64,000 nt of DNA from Larus michahellis (taxonomy: Eukaryota; Chordata; Aves; Charadriiformes; Laridae): the NCBI RefSeq assembly GCF_964199755.1, contig NC_133910.1:3432501-3496500 (forward strand), written 5' to 3'. Position numbers and translations under genes: made by a program. A model generated the notes under the pieces. That model had not been told where the DNA came from. It saw nothing but the letters and a program-made list of their open reading frames with translations, and made no database searches. Shown one piece after another: positions 13,101 through 24,985 of this stretch (positions are counted from its first letter, which is position 1; each line of letters opens with the position of its first letter).

Positions 13101-16100
13101 CCTATCCTGGCTGGCTCACACAAACTCCGTTATGGCTTTGTGGAGCCCCGAAGTTTGTCTTGCAGGCAAACATTGCTGAGATGTGGATGAAGAAAGCCCT
13201 ACCGCAGTCATTAGTGGGAAGCTGTGGTCCATGTTTGAACAGCTTTGTGTTGATGAGAGGGAGAGAGCAGGGCACATGTGTGCAGCGTTAGCCAGAGCAC
13301 TGGCCCTCTTGGCTAGCAGAGGGCACAGCATGGCTGTTCCCACTGTATGACCAAACTGGTCCTATTTCATGCATTCTCCATACCAATTGCCTACCTAAAT
13401 GTAAATAAGAACCCACCAGAAACCTGGTCCGGAGGGGCTTGAAAACACTGCTGGGGGAATGCTCGAGGAAGCTGCAGGAAGAGGAAGAGTTGAGCAGGTT
13501 TTGCATGAGTCTCATACAGGCGGTGGGATTGCCGGAGCCGGTGATGTTGAAGACCTCCTTAGGGCCAGGGATGTCCCACGTGTCATTGCTGACAGCACAA
13601 GGCCCAGCATGCACCGATTGCCACTGCACTTCCCGGGAGTAGGTGAGGGGCCAGCAGGGATTAGTCACAGTTTTAGCACTTCTCTGATCCTAGAGAGGCA
13701 GAATAAAACAGGCAACAAGAGAGGACATTGGCATCCTAGAGGTTCACAAAGGAAGACAAAATGTAACACAGTGAAGAACAGTTTTCCTCAGGCACCACCA
13801 CGTTGTAATTAAGCTTACGGTCTGCAAAAGGTTTGCCAAACCTTATCCCAGCCGGTCAACTGCAAGACTGATGCAGCAGGTTCCCAGCTCCAGCGGAATT
13901 CAGGGCAAGCTGCGATGCTGGGACCTGCTGTGGGAGGCTGAGTCGTCCCAGCCCTACCTGCTCTCCCTTAGCCCAGAAATAAAATTTCAATGAATCCTGT
14001 ACTCTTTCTGGTTGCAAGAAAGAGGCTGTTCTGGTCTGCCTTCCAAATGTCTCAACCCTGGAAGAAGCAGTGTTTCTCATCTCTTGGAATTCCCCAATAT
14101 AACTGTGATGAAGTGGGTCTCCATGTGGGACATTCGGGTCTCAGGTAAGGGGAGGTGGGGTTTATAGGGAGGCAAGTGGATGGGCAGCAAGTAGTTTATT
14201 TCTGAGCAATTCAGTTTTGGTGGAGGCTAAAATGATTCCTGAGTTTGCATCAGATCCTGCCGCCTCTCCCTCAAATTAAAGTTTGTAAGAACCAAAACAC
14301 CTGCGCATTTTCAAAGTGAAATATTGCTCTTTTAAAGATTGCTTCTCAGCAAAGGACACAAATACCCCAAATGGAAGATCCCAGTTGGTTCCTGGGTGCT
14401 GCTGTTTAGGCTCCTCTTCTAGGACGGAGGAGCAGTTCAGAGGAGCCAAGGGAAGTCTCTGCTTCTCTCCACGCTGAAGGTGATCTTAGCACCTCTGGAG
14501 AGCAGTTCTGTGCTCGTGTGTATTAAGTAAGGAGCCAGATGGAGCCTGCAAGTAGGATATTCTTGCATCGGTGCCTGTGTGTCTGCTTGGAGGGCATTGG
14601 TTTGGGCATAGAGAGTATGTTTTGCAAATGCACTGGCATTTTTTAGATAGATGCAGATGCCCTCTATTAAAGACAGTGACGTTCTGCCCATTAGCAGCTA
14701 GCCTGTGTGCAACTGTCATTTAGTGATGTTGTATCCAGGAGCCTTGCAAATGCCCCTATGGCAGATACTCACTTGAATGAGCACAGAGAGCAGGCTGCTG
14801 CGGAGCTGGTCCGTGCCGTGGCAGGGGCAGTGGTGAGTGTACACGTTGTGCGTCTTCCCATACAGCTGCAGCCTCACTCCTCCTTTCGGTGCCTGGTTTC
14901 CTTCTTCCACCTTGAATGTGAGCTGTGCTGAAGTTCTTCCCACGGACAGGACTCCTGCCGTCCCCTTCCCGGAGGGGACCAACTGTCCTCGCCAGTCGTA
15001 CTGACACAAAAAGAACCAGAGAGATCAGTTCTTAAGACTTCCACATCTGGGTCGTGGTCAGATGCAAGCATTATTGCACAGAGAGAGAAAGCAGCTTTCT
15101 GGTGCAGTACAGCCCAACTGTTTTTCTTTTTTTTTTTTTTTTTTTTCCCCCCACGCAGGACATAAGGATGCTGAACTGGTGGCTTTGGAGGGAACAGAGG
15201 AGCCGTTGTACAAGTACATCTGCACAGAGAGCTCCCCACAGCCAGCAAGAGCAAACAGGGCCCACCACTCTGGGTGGCTGTTCAAGCTACTGGTCTCAGC
15301 AGGTAGGAACAGGGGAGAGAGGGTGGTGGTGGGGAAATGGGAGGGAGGCTTCCAGGTGGGCAGATATGGGCTTCAAGTGCTGCCTTGATGCTAAAGTGAT
15401 CCTCCTGTCAGAAGAACCCTGTGGTTTCATCTCCTGCAGTCTTGCAGAACTGATTTTGGCAATGCTGAAGTTAGTAGTTTAGGTGGGTGTAAGCTCTCTG
15501 TCCCCAGCTGGGGAAAGCTGTGTTGCTGCCAGCAGGGCTGGCAATTCCCTAACCAGTGCGTGCTTGCTGCTGGTTATCAGAACTGCCTTTCACTTCACTA
15601 ATGTGGAATAGCTCAATCAAACCCACCTTTCTCTTGGCCCTTGAGTTCTTCTTGAGACCCTTTGGCTTGAGAAGCCATGGGTAGAGCAAGGAAACTTAAA
15701 TGTATTCTTTTTGTTTAGCAAGTGCCTTCTGAATACAGACCAGGTCTCTATGCTGGGGACGCCCAGCTCTACTCTTGCTAGTGTCTCAATGAGAGGAAAC
15801 TTGATGGGCTTTTGTTTTGGCAGCAAAAGACTCTGCTGCTCTGTCCACCATCCACAGGGTGTCCCATGGGACAGATGGACTGCAGTGGCAATCCCACAGC
15901 ATGGCACAGACGTAGCATGTACAGACAATGCCTGTTTGACAGTGGTGCTGAGCTAAAGCTGTAGGGACTCGGGGCACTGGAGTTCTTGTTGACACCCCAG
16001 GGCCAGGCTATGGAAGGTTATAGAATAGAATCATAGAATTGTCTAGGTTGGAAGGAACCTTTGAGACCATTGAATGCAACCATCAACACTGCCAAAACCA

Positions 16101-19100
16101 ACACTGAACCGTGTCCCTCAGCACCATGTCTGCCTGGCTTTTAAATACCTCCAGGGATGGCGATTCGACAACTTCTCTGGGCAGCCTGTTCCAATGCTTG
16201 ATAACCCTTTTGGTGAAGTGGTGCTGAGCCAGAGCTGCAGGGACTCAGGGCTGCGGAATTCTTGTTGACACCCCAGGGCCAGGCTGTGTAAGGTTATCCA
16301 TGTGAGCATCCCAGATGTGCTGCCCAGAAAGCCTCACATCTGTCAGGGCAACTGCATGGACATGTCCATGAAATGCTATATTAGAGGTTTGGTCCTTCAG
16401 CCTAGTTTTGACCATCTTACGTTACGTCCCCCGGAGCTGGTGTTGGATAGAACTTGCCTTCTCTAAAAGACAGCAGAAGCTGTGCTTAAGCACAGTTTGA
16501 AGTACAGGGCTTCAACGATCCTTCCACAGGTCTCTGTGGCTGTTTGCTAAAGGGAGTTGTGCTTAGCTCAGTTCTGTACTCCCCAGGCAGGATTGTCCTT
16601 TACCTTGAAGAAGTTCTCCAGGACATAGTTAACAGCAACCCAATTGAATGCTTCCTCATCTGGACTGGACAGGATTTGTGCTCCCTGAAAGTCAAAGGGG
16701 GATGACTTCAGGGCCACAGTCAGGGCTGCAAGGAGACCGTCAGCGCGGGTGAGATTTGTGAGGCTAAACAGAAAAGAAAAAGAAGGCACATCTGTTGTTA
16801 CAGGAGCCTGCCAGGAGCAGCCTGCAGTGGGGGCACAGCTGCAGGGCTTGCTGCTGTGCTCCCCACTTCAGGTAGTAGCACAATGACAATCCCACTCCTG
16901 CTGCTACTTCCCTCTCCCCTCGCATGACACTGGGGTCAAGAACAGCAGAGGGCCAACTTGAGCAGTTGTGCCACCATTCAAGAATTTGGTTCTGCCACTG
17001 AGGGATCCTGTGGTCTTGCCAGCTGACCTGGGCCCCTCCAGTCTTTACTTTTCCCCAGTGTCTAAAAAGAAATAAAGGTCCCAGTAACGAGGTGACCAAG
17101 AACAGGGTCTGGAAAAGCGAGTATGATAAGATGGATCTTCCCACCATCGCTCCCAACCTGCTGACAAGAAGCACCCCTGCACACCCATGTGGGTTTTCAC
17201 CTAAACTGAAAACACCTCAGCTTCCAGACTGACAGATATTTCCCCAAGCACTAATTGCAAAGGAGACTTTACACGGACTGGTAGCAGTAGCAAGACTGTC
17301 CTCCTCATGGCTGCCTGGGGGGACAGTATGGAGACACAGCCATGCCATACTCCCCTCGAGCGCGTGGGGACCTGAAGAAGGTTTACCTGACTAGCAGCTT
17401 AGGGATGAAACACACTGCAGAGCAGACAAGGTGAGATGCATTTACAGAATGATCCGCATGGCATGTGCTGATCTCGGGGTGTGGGTTTGCAACATTCACT
17501 CACTTCAGCTGCCCCGTGCTGGCGGTTGCTCCCAAGTAGAGGGGCGTTTGGCTGTGCAGCTCTGCCGGGATCTCCTCCTGGGCATGGTTCAAGCATAGCT
17601 CCAAACTCTTCCCTACTTCCTGAGGAGAATCTGAGTGGTTGGAGATTCTCAGACCTGAGGACCAGGGGAAAGAATGACATTTTCCAAGGAAAGACATGGG
17701 AGAAGTGTGAGAGCTGTTACCCAAGAGGTTGCTGTCCTAGGGCACGGTTAAAGGCGGGACCTGTCCCAGGCAGAATGAAGGAGTTCCTCCGGGTAGCCAT
17801 CCTGCTAAAATGTGGTACAGGGAGCAAAACAGCACATGCATGTAAATCCCACATGGCACACAGAGAACCCTAGCTCTGCTGCTGAGACATCCTGTAAATG
17901 ACCACGGTATCAGCTGATGCTGTCTCAGCCCACAGAGGAAGAAACGTGGCTTTAGCTACTATAAAAGATAAGCCAGCAGACACACTGCCATGCAGATAGA
18001 GCCGAAGCTGATGTGTCAGCGCTTTCCGCTTCCTCTTGTGTTGGTGGAGGTGGCTTCTGAGCCCCACGCCTGCAAGCAAAGCACCTCTGCTCCAGAGGAA
18101 GCTGGCGCTGTGTGGGGAGCAGCTGTGTGCAAGCCTTGACTCATCTGTCCGGCAAGATTCAGTGAGGTCTGAAACGCTGGTTTTGAACTACTACCCAGAA
18201 GGAGCCGCACTTCCCCATCCTCTGGCCCACTTGCCTTCCTGGCTGCGCGACTCCCTCACCATGTGCTTTGCTCTCCTGGGCCCTGTGTAGGGCTGAGCTG
18301 CGGCTTCCCTACGGCCGCACAAAGGCTGTCACCACACTGCCATGCAGACCAGGGACCACTACCCACATCTAGGAGAGAGACTTGTCTGGACCTCTTGCTG
18401 CTGCTGGCACCTGCAGCAGCAGGTTCAAGTAAGTCTTCAAGCACCGAGCTGGAGTTGCTGATTTTAACCCAGGCAGTGAACGTGGCTGCAGTGAAGGGAC
18501 ATCTATGATAAGGTTTCAGGGAGCCCTTACTGCACCTTCTGTATGTGGTTTGTATTGCTTACAGTCTGCAAGGGCACAAACCTTCTTCCCTGCTGCTTGT
18601 GCAGCTGCCCTCCCACAGCACACTGCTACCGAGAGTTCAGGGTTTCCCGGCATCCTGCTATAATCAGGCTTCAACTTCAAAGCATGATTGAGAGACAGGG
18701 AAGGAAAACCCCAAGCATTAATGCATGAAACCCTTTCAGCTGGCTTTGGCAGGGCTGAACCGATTCAAACTAGAGAGGAAGACCCCAGTATTCTCCAAAA
18801 TGTGACACCTAAGACCAAACTGAACTCATGCTTGTGCTGTCAAAACTTGCATAGAGGGTTGGAGTCTTCACACCTCTGTTGCCCTGGAGCTACCCCACTT
18901 TCTGCTAGAGTAGTCAGGAGGAGGCAGAGGGTACCAGGAGTCACCCTGCAGCCAGACTTGTGTCTGTTGCTGTTTGCTGTCTCACCTGAGTGAGGAGCTC
19001 AGCAACCTTGGCTCTGCCTCCCATCCATGTGGACATCAGGACCAGCCCCTCTGTGTGCTTCCCTGCCTGCAGCAGGCCAAAAAACCTGTCACCTGCTTCT

Positions 19101-22100
19101 GCTGAGTGCTCTGACATCCAGCCATGTACGGCTAAATCTGCCTGTGTTGAGAAGAACCATGCTGAAAATAAGCAGCCTGTGCTCCACAGCGCTATTTCAG
19201 TGTACAGCTAGATGATACAGGAGCCGAGGAAATTGCAGCAATGGTCCATGCACAGATCTCTAGGTTTCCACCCCTCCCATGCCAGTCCCACAGACCACCG
19301 AGCATGAATTGGGCACCTTACCTTGCACAGGACAGGAACTACATTCCCTGATCACCCCGGTCTTGTTTGCCTTGGTGGTGGTCCACTGGTAGACGAACAG
19401 GATGGTGCGGGATGGGCCAGCATCCAGAACAATGCCATACTGGAAAAATCCCAAAACACTCTAGGTAAACACCACTGAAGGCATGCTGCTTTGCTATTGT
19501 AGGGTTACTCAGCATTGTGTAGGTATTCTGGGTAACCCCCGGGCCTGCACTGCAGTATTTGAGTTAGCTTTTTCCAGGCAAAGAAAGGGTGAAGCCAGAA
19601 GATGGTGTGGATTTGCAGGGAACCATCTGCATTTCTGAATATACATGAGGAGCGGTAGGAGTGGAGAAACACCCAGAAATACGTCAGAGCTGCAGTGGCA
19701 TGCTCTGTAGGTCTTCCTGAAACCAGTCAGAGGGCTCCCGCTGAGAGCTGAGCCACCTGGAGCTCAGGAAAAACAGGTCCTAAAGCGGTGGGAGATGGCA
19801 CTATACAGGCTCTCAATTGACTCTGGGACTCAAACTGCTGCTGGATTGGTTTGCTGAAGAGATAAGGATTTCGTGCAGGAATCGGAGCGCTGTGGCTTGC
19901 TCCGGCTTCTGAGGAAGCTGAGACTCCCATGTCCGCTTGACGCCCAGCTGCAGAGGTGGTGCGACACGGGCTGGGTTTGCCCCTGTGGGAGCTGAGTGTG
20001 CTGGGACCAGCCAGCACATACACTGTCCGACACAGCAGCCCTGAGGAGACCGAGATTATGTCTTGGCAGAAACAGCAGCAGCAACCATAAGATTTCCCAA
20101 CACCTTGTCCTCTGACAGTTCTTCTCCTACTGCCTAGCAGTGAGGCCGAGGGCTTTCTTAGTCTCTTTGCAGCCCAGCATCTGGTCTGTTTGGTGCAGCT
20201 GAGCCTTGCTGAGCTGCACCTCCTATGTGAGGTTAGGAAATGAGAGACCACACTCGGGTACCTGCAGCACGGCTCTGTGGCTGGTTTGGATGTCCCCACG
20301 CTCAAAATAGCCCTGGTGCTGGCCTATGGTGTCCTCCTTTCCCCCCTGTGGAGCTCCTCTCACATCAAGGCAGGCTGAGAGTGTTGGGGGGGTTCAGCCT
20401 GGAGGCTCCGGGGAGACCTTAGAGCCCCTTCCAGTCCCTAAAGGGGGCCTACAGGAAGGATGGGGAGGGGCTGTTAGCAAGGGCATGTAGCAATAGGATG
20501 AGGGGTAATGGTTCTAAATGTGAAAGATGGGAAATTTAGATGAGATCTGAGGAAGAAATTCTTGGCCATGAGGGTGGTGAGCCCCTGGCCCAGGTTGCCC
20601 AGAGAAGCTGTGGCTGCCCCATCCCTGGAGGGGTTCAAGGCCAGGTTGGACGGGGCTTGGAGCAACCTGGGCTGGTGGGAGGTGTCCCTGCCCAGGGCAG
20701 GGGGTGGCACTGGGTGGGTGTTAACGTCCCTTCTGACCCAAACCATTCTATGGTTCTATTACGTGACCCCAAACTGGGACATCTCCTACACAGACAGGAA
20801 AGAAATTAGTGAGATCTGGGGGGTACGTGGTGGTGCGTGGCCTAAGCTGTATCTTGCACAGAAATAGTTGTAGCTGTGACTGAGTGGGAGGAGAAACCTC
20901 CTGAGAGGTTGATATTAACAGTCAGGAGGGTTTTAGCACAAGACAGAGCCTGGCTGCAGCCTCTGAGGGAAGCTGGCTGCCTGCTTCCCTCCTGGGTGCT
21001 CCCAGCTGCACCAGACACAGCGCCCGGGACAGGAACTGGTGGGACTGGAGCTGGAGCAGAAATGCGGAAGGAGGATGGAAGTCCCTGCCTGAGCCTGCTG
21101 GCACCCTCCCACAGGAGTGACAGCTTGTATTTCTCGCAGGGACATGTCGGCTGCCGCAGAAGAGGAAGAAATGAATGGTATTGGTGGAGAAACATGGATT
21201 ATTTTTTTTTTCCTGCTTCACAAAATGAGAGGCTGCTGCTGGGAGCGCAAGGGAGAAGAAGGGATCACTGCGTTTCTGCCTCAGCTTAACACCAGGAAGG
21301 GCAGAGCATGGAGTAATGAGGGGTTTTTTTAATCCAATTTTGGTTCTGAGAGGAGCGTAGAGGAAGGGTAGTATCTCTAAACATGCAGGTTAACCTACTT
21401 CTGTTTGATTATACCATAACGTGCCACTGATCTCACCTCAGCAGCGGGTGCACGAGAGGCAGAGCGGATGGGCATTAATCCCCCCCTCACCAGGCAGATC
21501 TGACCCCGCTGCAGAGAGCAGGTTGGCTCTTCGGTTAAAATCAAGACAGGACAGAAGAGGAGAAGGCATGGAAGATAATTTACTGTTTTTTGGGTTGTTT
21601 GGTTGGGTTTTTTTGGGACAGAAACAGCAGTTCAGGGCCAAATTCCATCTGACTTTCAGGAGGGACCTAGCTCTTTCCCTCCATGGACACCACTGGTCCC
21701 TTGTCGCTCTGAGGTAGCTCCTGACATGGGCTGCATCTCCTCAGCCTGTGGTGAGCATCTCTGCTGGATGATACCCAGCCTGTATTCCCTGACCAGCCAA
21801 AGGAGTTGCCTTGTTTTTGCCTCGAATATCTACAGCATGTTGCAGGATGCAAACCCATCCTCGCAGCCTTGCTCTAGTCCCCTCCTCAAGCTTGTTGTTT
21901 CGGGCTAGTAACTAACTCAGTAGTACAACGAATGTAAAAAGCAATAAAACACAACAGGTTTTAGTTTAAATGCCCACTTGCAAAAGGGAACAGGAAGCTT
22001 CTCCTTAATAAGCAGCCCCGCAGAGGAGGAGAAGGTCCTCTGCTTATTGCCCCGCTTGACCCCCAGCCTGGCCACCCCTTGGGTGGGGGGACACCCTTAC

Positions 22101-22214
22101 CTTGGTCCTGGGAGGAGCGACGGGCACATCTTTAGTGGAGACGCAAAGCAGCACGATGCCCGTCAGTCCCGCTACGATCACCAGCCAGGGGGGAAGGAGT
22201 TCACGCCAAGACAT
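10126..22214 (-). CDS. ENTPD2-like: ENTPD2-like NTPDase with eroded active site (9 exons, 501 aa)
   Basis: NTPDases are cell-surface enzymes with two membrane anchors that hydrolyse extracellular ATP and ADP. Exons in transcript order: 22101-22214, 19322-19439, 17504-17654, 16604-16763, 14773-15000, 13417-13689, 12486-12581, 11393-11527, 10126-10356. Every junction is GT-AG and phases match, giving 501 codons without a stop (human ENTPD2 is 495). N-terminal anchor is residues 7-25 and C-terminal anchor about 459-477. The start ('[14 protein letters not shown]') and 'LNLTN' after ACR2 favour ENTPD2 over ENTPD8. The apyrase regions are damaged: ACR1 is DAGPSRT (44-50), ACR2 GATASTGQL (119-127), ACR3 [10 protein letters not shown] (160-169), and ACR4 '[12 protein letters not shown]' has lost its key Asp (Ser200). 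ACR5 [11 protein letters not shown] (432-442) is intact. Most structural cysteines remain; one in exon 6 is missing. I infer a full-length, probably catalytically dead protein. Confidence 0.88.
10500..10915 (+). repeat. Possible LTR-like avian interspersed repeat
   Basis: GC-rich block inside the last intron of the NTPDase gene. It has 'gggagctccatttaagctca' (a CATTTAAG TATA-like core) followed by pyrimidine-rich text and ends near 'cattgccttgctggtgagta'. The pattern resembles an avian repeat with an LTR-type promoter, but I cannot name the family, and no paired copy is present in the window. Boundaries are approximate. Confidence 0.3.
12331..12347 (+). repeat. Poly-A tract
   Basis: Seventeen consecutive A residues within intron 7 of the NTPDase gene. 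No retroposed sequence recognisable to me precedes it. Confidence 0.8.
15121..15146 (+). repeat. Poly-T tract
   Basis: A 26-base tract, all T except one C, in intron 4 of the NTPDase gene about 120 bp upstream of exon 5 on the minus strand, where it reads as poly-A. Confidence 0.8.
15942..16021 (+). repeat. 80-bp direct repeat, copy 1 (flanks a CR1)
   Basis: This block begins 'gtggtgctgagct' and ends 'ggccaggctatggaaggtta'. It matches 16218-16297 at roughly nine positions in ten by eye. The two copies sit exactly on either side of a CR1 fragment inside intron 4 of the NTPDase gene. Confidence 0.85.
16022..16217 (-). repeat. CR1 LINE 3' fragment, older subfamily
   Basis: Starts 'agaatcatagaattgtctag' (CR1 3' end in reverse) and runs through 'tacctccagggatgg' and 'ctgggcagcctgttccaatg' to 'ttttggtgaag', where it is truncated. 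It differs from the young copies elsewhere in the window and is flanked by an 80-bp direct repeat. Confidence 0.9.
16218..16297 (+). repeat. 80-bp direct repeat, copy 2 (flanks a CR1)
   Basis: Partner of 15942-16021, with the same start ('gtggtgctgagcc') and end ('ggccaggctgtgtaaggtta'). The 5' boundary coincides with the truncated end of the CR1. Confidence 0.85.
20362..20760 (+). repeat. CR1 LINE 3' fragment, plus strand, in NTPDase intron 1
   Basis: Sense copy that reads through 'aataggatgaggggtaatgg' and the ORF2 C-terminus ('[18 protein letters not shown]') to a 3' end 'cccaaaccattctatggttc' at about 20757. It is close to identical with the copy at 45542 in reverse orientation, including the uncommon 'gttaacgtcccttctgaccc'-type tail. 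Confidence 0.93.
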
Positions 22215-22281
22215 GAAGCGCTTTCTCCTTTCGCAAAGAATCAAAAGAGGAAACAGCGGAGCAGCAAACTGACAGTGGCTG

Positions 22282-22326
22282 CTTTTTATAACCTTTAAAA
22301 AGAGGAGAAAGGCGGGGCCGGGGCCA
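22282..22326 (-). promoter_or_regulatory. TATA box and GC box of the NTPDase gene
   Basis: On the minus strand a canonical TATAAAAAG lies at 22290-22282, 68-76 bp upstream of the ATG at 22214. GC-box-like text (GGCCCCGCC) lies just upstream, around 22311-22326. This predicts a transcription start near 22255 and a short 5' UTR of about 40 nt. An intact core promoter argues that the gene is still transcribed despite its eroded catalytic motifs. Confidence 0.6.
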
Positions 22327-22327
22327 G

Positions 22328-23376
22328 GCTCTGACTTCAGCCCAGCCCCAAGCCACAGGGACCACAAGGAGCGCGTGGGCCAAGCTGCGATGCGTCAGGC
22401 ACTTCTCCCTTCCATCCCTCCACACAGTAAATAAAATGACGGCTTCATGCCTGTTCCAGTGCTAGCTTTGCAAAGGCATCGGTGCAACCTCGAAACTGCC
22501 CCAGGCAGCGGGGCTGAGGTAAACAGAAATGTGGGGTTAACTCAGCTGTGTAATAAGCAGAAAGCAGGCAAAACTCATCCGTTTGGTATGCTGCGCGTGG
22601 AAATACCAAACTCCCTGTCACTGGGTTTACTTTATATCTGCGTGCTCCAGGGTGGACCTGGGGTGTTTCCCTCAAGCACGTGTCCATCGGGTTGGGGCAG
22701 AGCGTGAGCGTTCTGCCCAGTTCCTTCAGACTGCTCCTGCCTCTTTGTTCCCTCTCAGGTGGCACCTGGGACAGGAGAACGTCTACACATTTGGGTTTCC
22801 ACCCGCAGGAGACTCTGGCTGGTTTGGTCTTTGCTGTGGAGGAGGGGATATGGCAGGGGCTGCTCGGGTCTTTTGCCCCCAGAAGGCCAGTGTAGGTGCC
22901 TGTATTCCCCTTCCCGACAGCCTCCCCATGAAAGGTAGCCGACCCTCAGACTTTACAAAACACGCACCCGCTTTCTCGTTTCCGGTGCCACGAAGACATC
23001 CCTGAAACCAGAATTTCTGAAGAAAAATGTGTTAGTCCCAGGAGAGATGCTTCTTTCAGGCTGTCCCCATCTGTTTCTCCGTGACAGAGTCTAGGAATAA
23101 AAGTGCAACTTCTTTAAAGAAATATTTCGGTTTGTGCGAGCTGGAGCATCTATTGGCAAGGCTATCTTGTCCCCACCAGAGGACTTCAGCCAGGCCTCCG
23201 CAGAGCTAAAGGAATGACATGAATGATGCCTTCTTGGTCTTGCAGTGGTATTTGTAGACACATCTATTGGTCTTAGAGTTGTTTTAAGCAAAGCGCCAGG
23301 ATTCCCTCATCTTCCCGCAGAGTTTAGACTCCAGTTCAGATTTTGCTGGTCAGCAACTAGAATGCATCTGCAGATG
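22328..23376. other. Divergent spacer between NTPDase and NELFB, unique part
   Basis: Unique sequence upstream of both genes. No exon is recognised here. Apart from the NTPDase promoter elements at its left edge I see no clear regulatory motif. Confidence 0.45.
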
Positions 23377-23654
23377 TCCTGTAGTGACAGGATGAGGGGC
23401 AGCGGTTTTAAACTGAAAGAGGGTAGATTTAGGTTGGACATAAGGAAGAAATGTCTTAGATGAGGGTGGTGAGACCGTGGAACAGATTGCCCAACGAAGT
23501 TGTGGATGCCCCATCGTGGGAAGTGTTCAAGGCCGGGTTGGGCAGGGCTTTGAGCAGCCTGGTCTAGTGGGAGGTGTCCCTGCCCAGGGCAGGAGGCTTG
23601 GATTGGGTGATCTTTAAAGGTCCCTTCCAACCCAAACCATTCTGTGATTCTTTG
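23377..23654 (+). repeat. CR1 LINE 3' fragment, plus strand
   Basis: Sense copy with 'gtgacaggatgaggggcagc', the protein segment 'GFKLKEGRFRLDIRKK' in the plus frame, and a 3' end 'caaaccattctgtgattctt' at about 23652. It is somewhat diverged. Confidence 0.92.
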
Positions 23655-24529
23655 TTTTTCTTACACTTGGGCTGACAGTGCTCTGCTTTGCAAAAGAGAC
23701 AGGGATTAAATTGCCAGAGTGCTGACAATCCTCCTTGCCCCTGCTCTCGCGTCTGCCTGGGGGGACAGGCAGGCTTTCAGGTGCTTTGCTGGGAAGGATT
23801 TGTGCAGCATTCAGCTTGCTGCAGTGCTGCAAACAACACAGGAGCCCCAGGCATCCTCCTGTCTCAAAGAAATGCTGCGCGTGGGATGGGTGGAGCGGCT
23901 GCTCACACTGTGGCAGTTGGCTGGTGGCTCGTGCCCGTGGGCAGGTCACAGTAGTTTATACCGATATCGCGATATATCATCAGCACCTAAGGATATCCAA
24001 CAGCCATGGTGGAGCTGCCAGATCCTGCCATGGTAACGCCAGTCGTGCTGTGTTCCATCAGCAGAGCAGCATCCACCTTGAGCCGTGCGGGGGCTGCTTC
24101 TGCAGCTGGGACACGGAGAGAGGGATGAAGGACCCATGGCTGGGAACAGCGGAGCACGTCCATTCTGTTGTCTGGGTGTCGGGGTTCTGTCGACAGACCC
24201 AAGTCGCTTAGGGGGGCTCTAAAACACATAGGTTTTGCCTCGATAGTTAAACTAACTGGTGGGCAGACGCCAAAGGGGTTTCTGCGGTGGCTTGGACTGA
24301 TGCAGCTCTGTACAATCCTGGCGCCCGGCTGCAGATCTCATGAAGGACAAATTAGGGTGCTTTTTTCCCCCCACTCTGTAGCAGCTATCCTGGAAGTATG
24401 GGCCTGCCAAGGTCAAACCGCGAAGGGGGAAAGGCCACTTCTCCTTTGTGAGACTGTTTTTGGTTGCGTTTCTCATTTTCATTGCTGTCTGCCAGGGATC
24501 AGCCAAGTGCCGAGGGATGCCTCGTGCAC

Positions 24530-24903
24530 CCGCAGGAATCACACAGAATGGCGGGGGCTGGAAGGGACCTCTGGAGACCATCTCCAACCCCCTGCCAGAG
24601 CAGGGTCACCCCGAGCAGGCTGGACAGAATCACGTCCAGGTGGTTCTGGAATATCTCCAGAGAAGGAGACTCCACAGCCTGTTCCAGGGCTCTGGCACCC
24701 TCACACTAGAGACGTTTTTCCTCATGTTGAGATGGAATTTCCCGTGTTCCAGTTTGTGCCTGTTGCCCCTTGTCCTGTGGCTCGGCACCACTGAAAAGAG
24801 TCTGTCCCCATCCTCCTGACACCCACCCTTTAGATATTGATCAGCATTGATGCGATCCCCTCTCAGTCTCTTCCTCTCCAGGCTGAACCCAGGTTCTCCA
24901 GTA
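24530..24903 (-). repeat. CR1 LINE 3' fragment, minus strand, upstream of NELFB
   Basis: Begins 'ggaatcacacagaatggcgg' and proceeds with 'ctggaagggacctctggaga' through to 'cctctccaggctgaaccca'. Reverse-strand CR1 ORF2 C-terminus and 3' UTR. Ends about 350 bp before the NELFB start codon. Confidence 0.9.
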
Positions 24904-24911
24904 ACCCCGAC

Positions 24912-24985
24912 ATTGAATCACAGACTCCTCTAGGTTGGAAGGGACCTTTAAAATGACGGATTCCGACCATCCGTGCTTCCGAAAC
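24912..24985 (-). repeat. Short CR1 3' end abutting the NELFB CpG island
   Basis: A second, much shorter CR1 end: 'attgaatcacagactcctct' followed by 'aggttggaagggacctttaa'. It breaks off at about 24985, where GC-rich CpG-island sequence starts. Confidence 0.75.

Noticed and set aside
10126-22214. Assignment of the NTPDase gene to ENTPD8, the family member nearest NELFB in human
   Set aside because: N-terminal text, the nine-exon structure and the residues after ACR2 fit ENTPD2 better; the name remains provisional.
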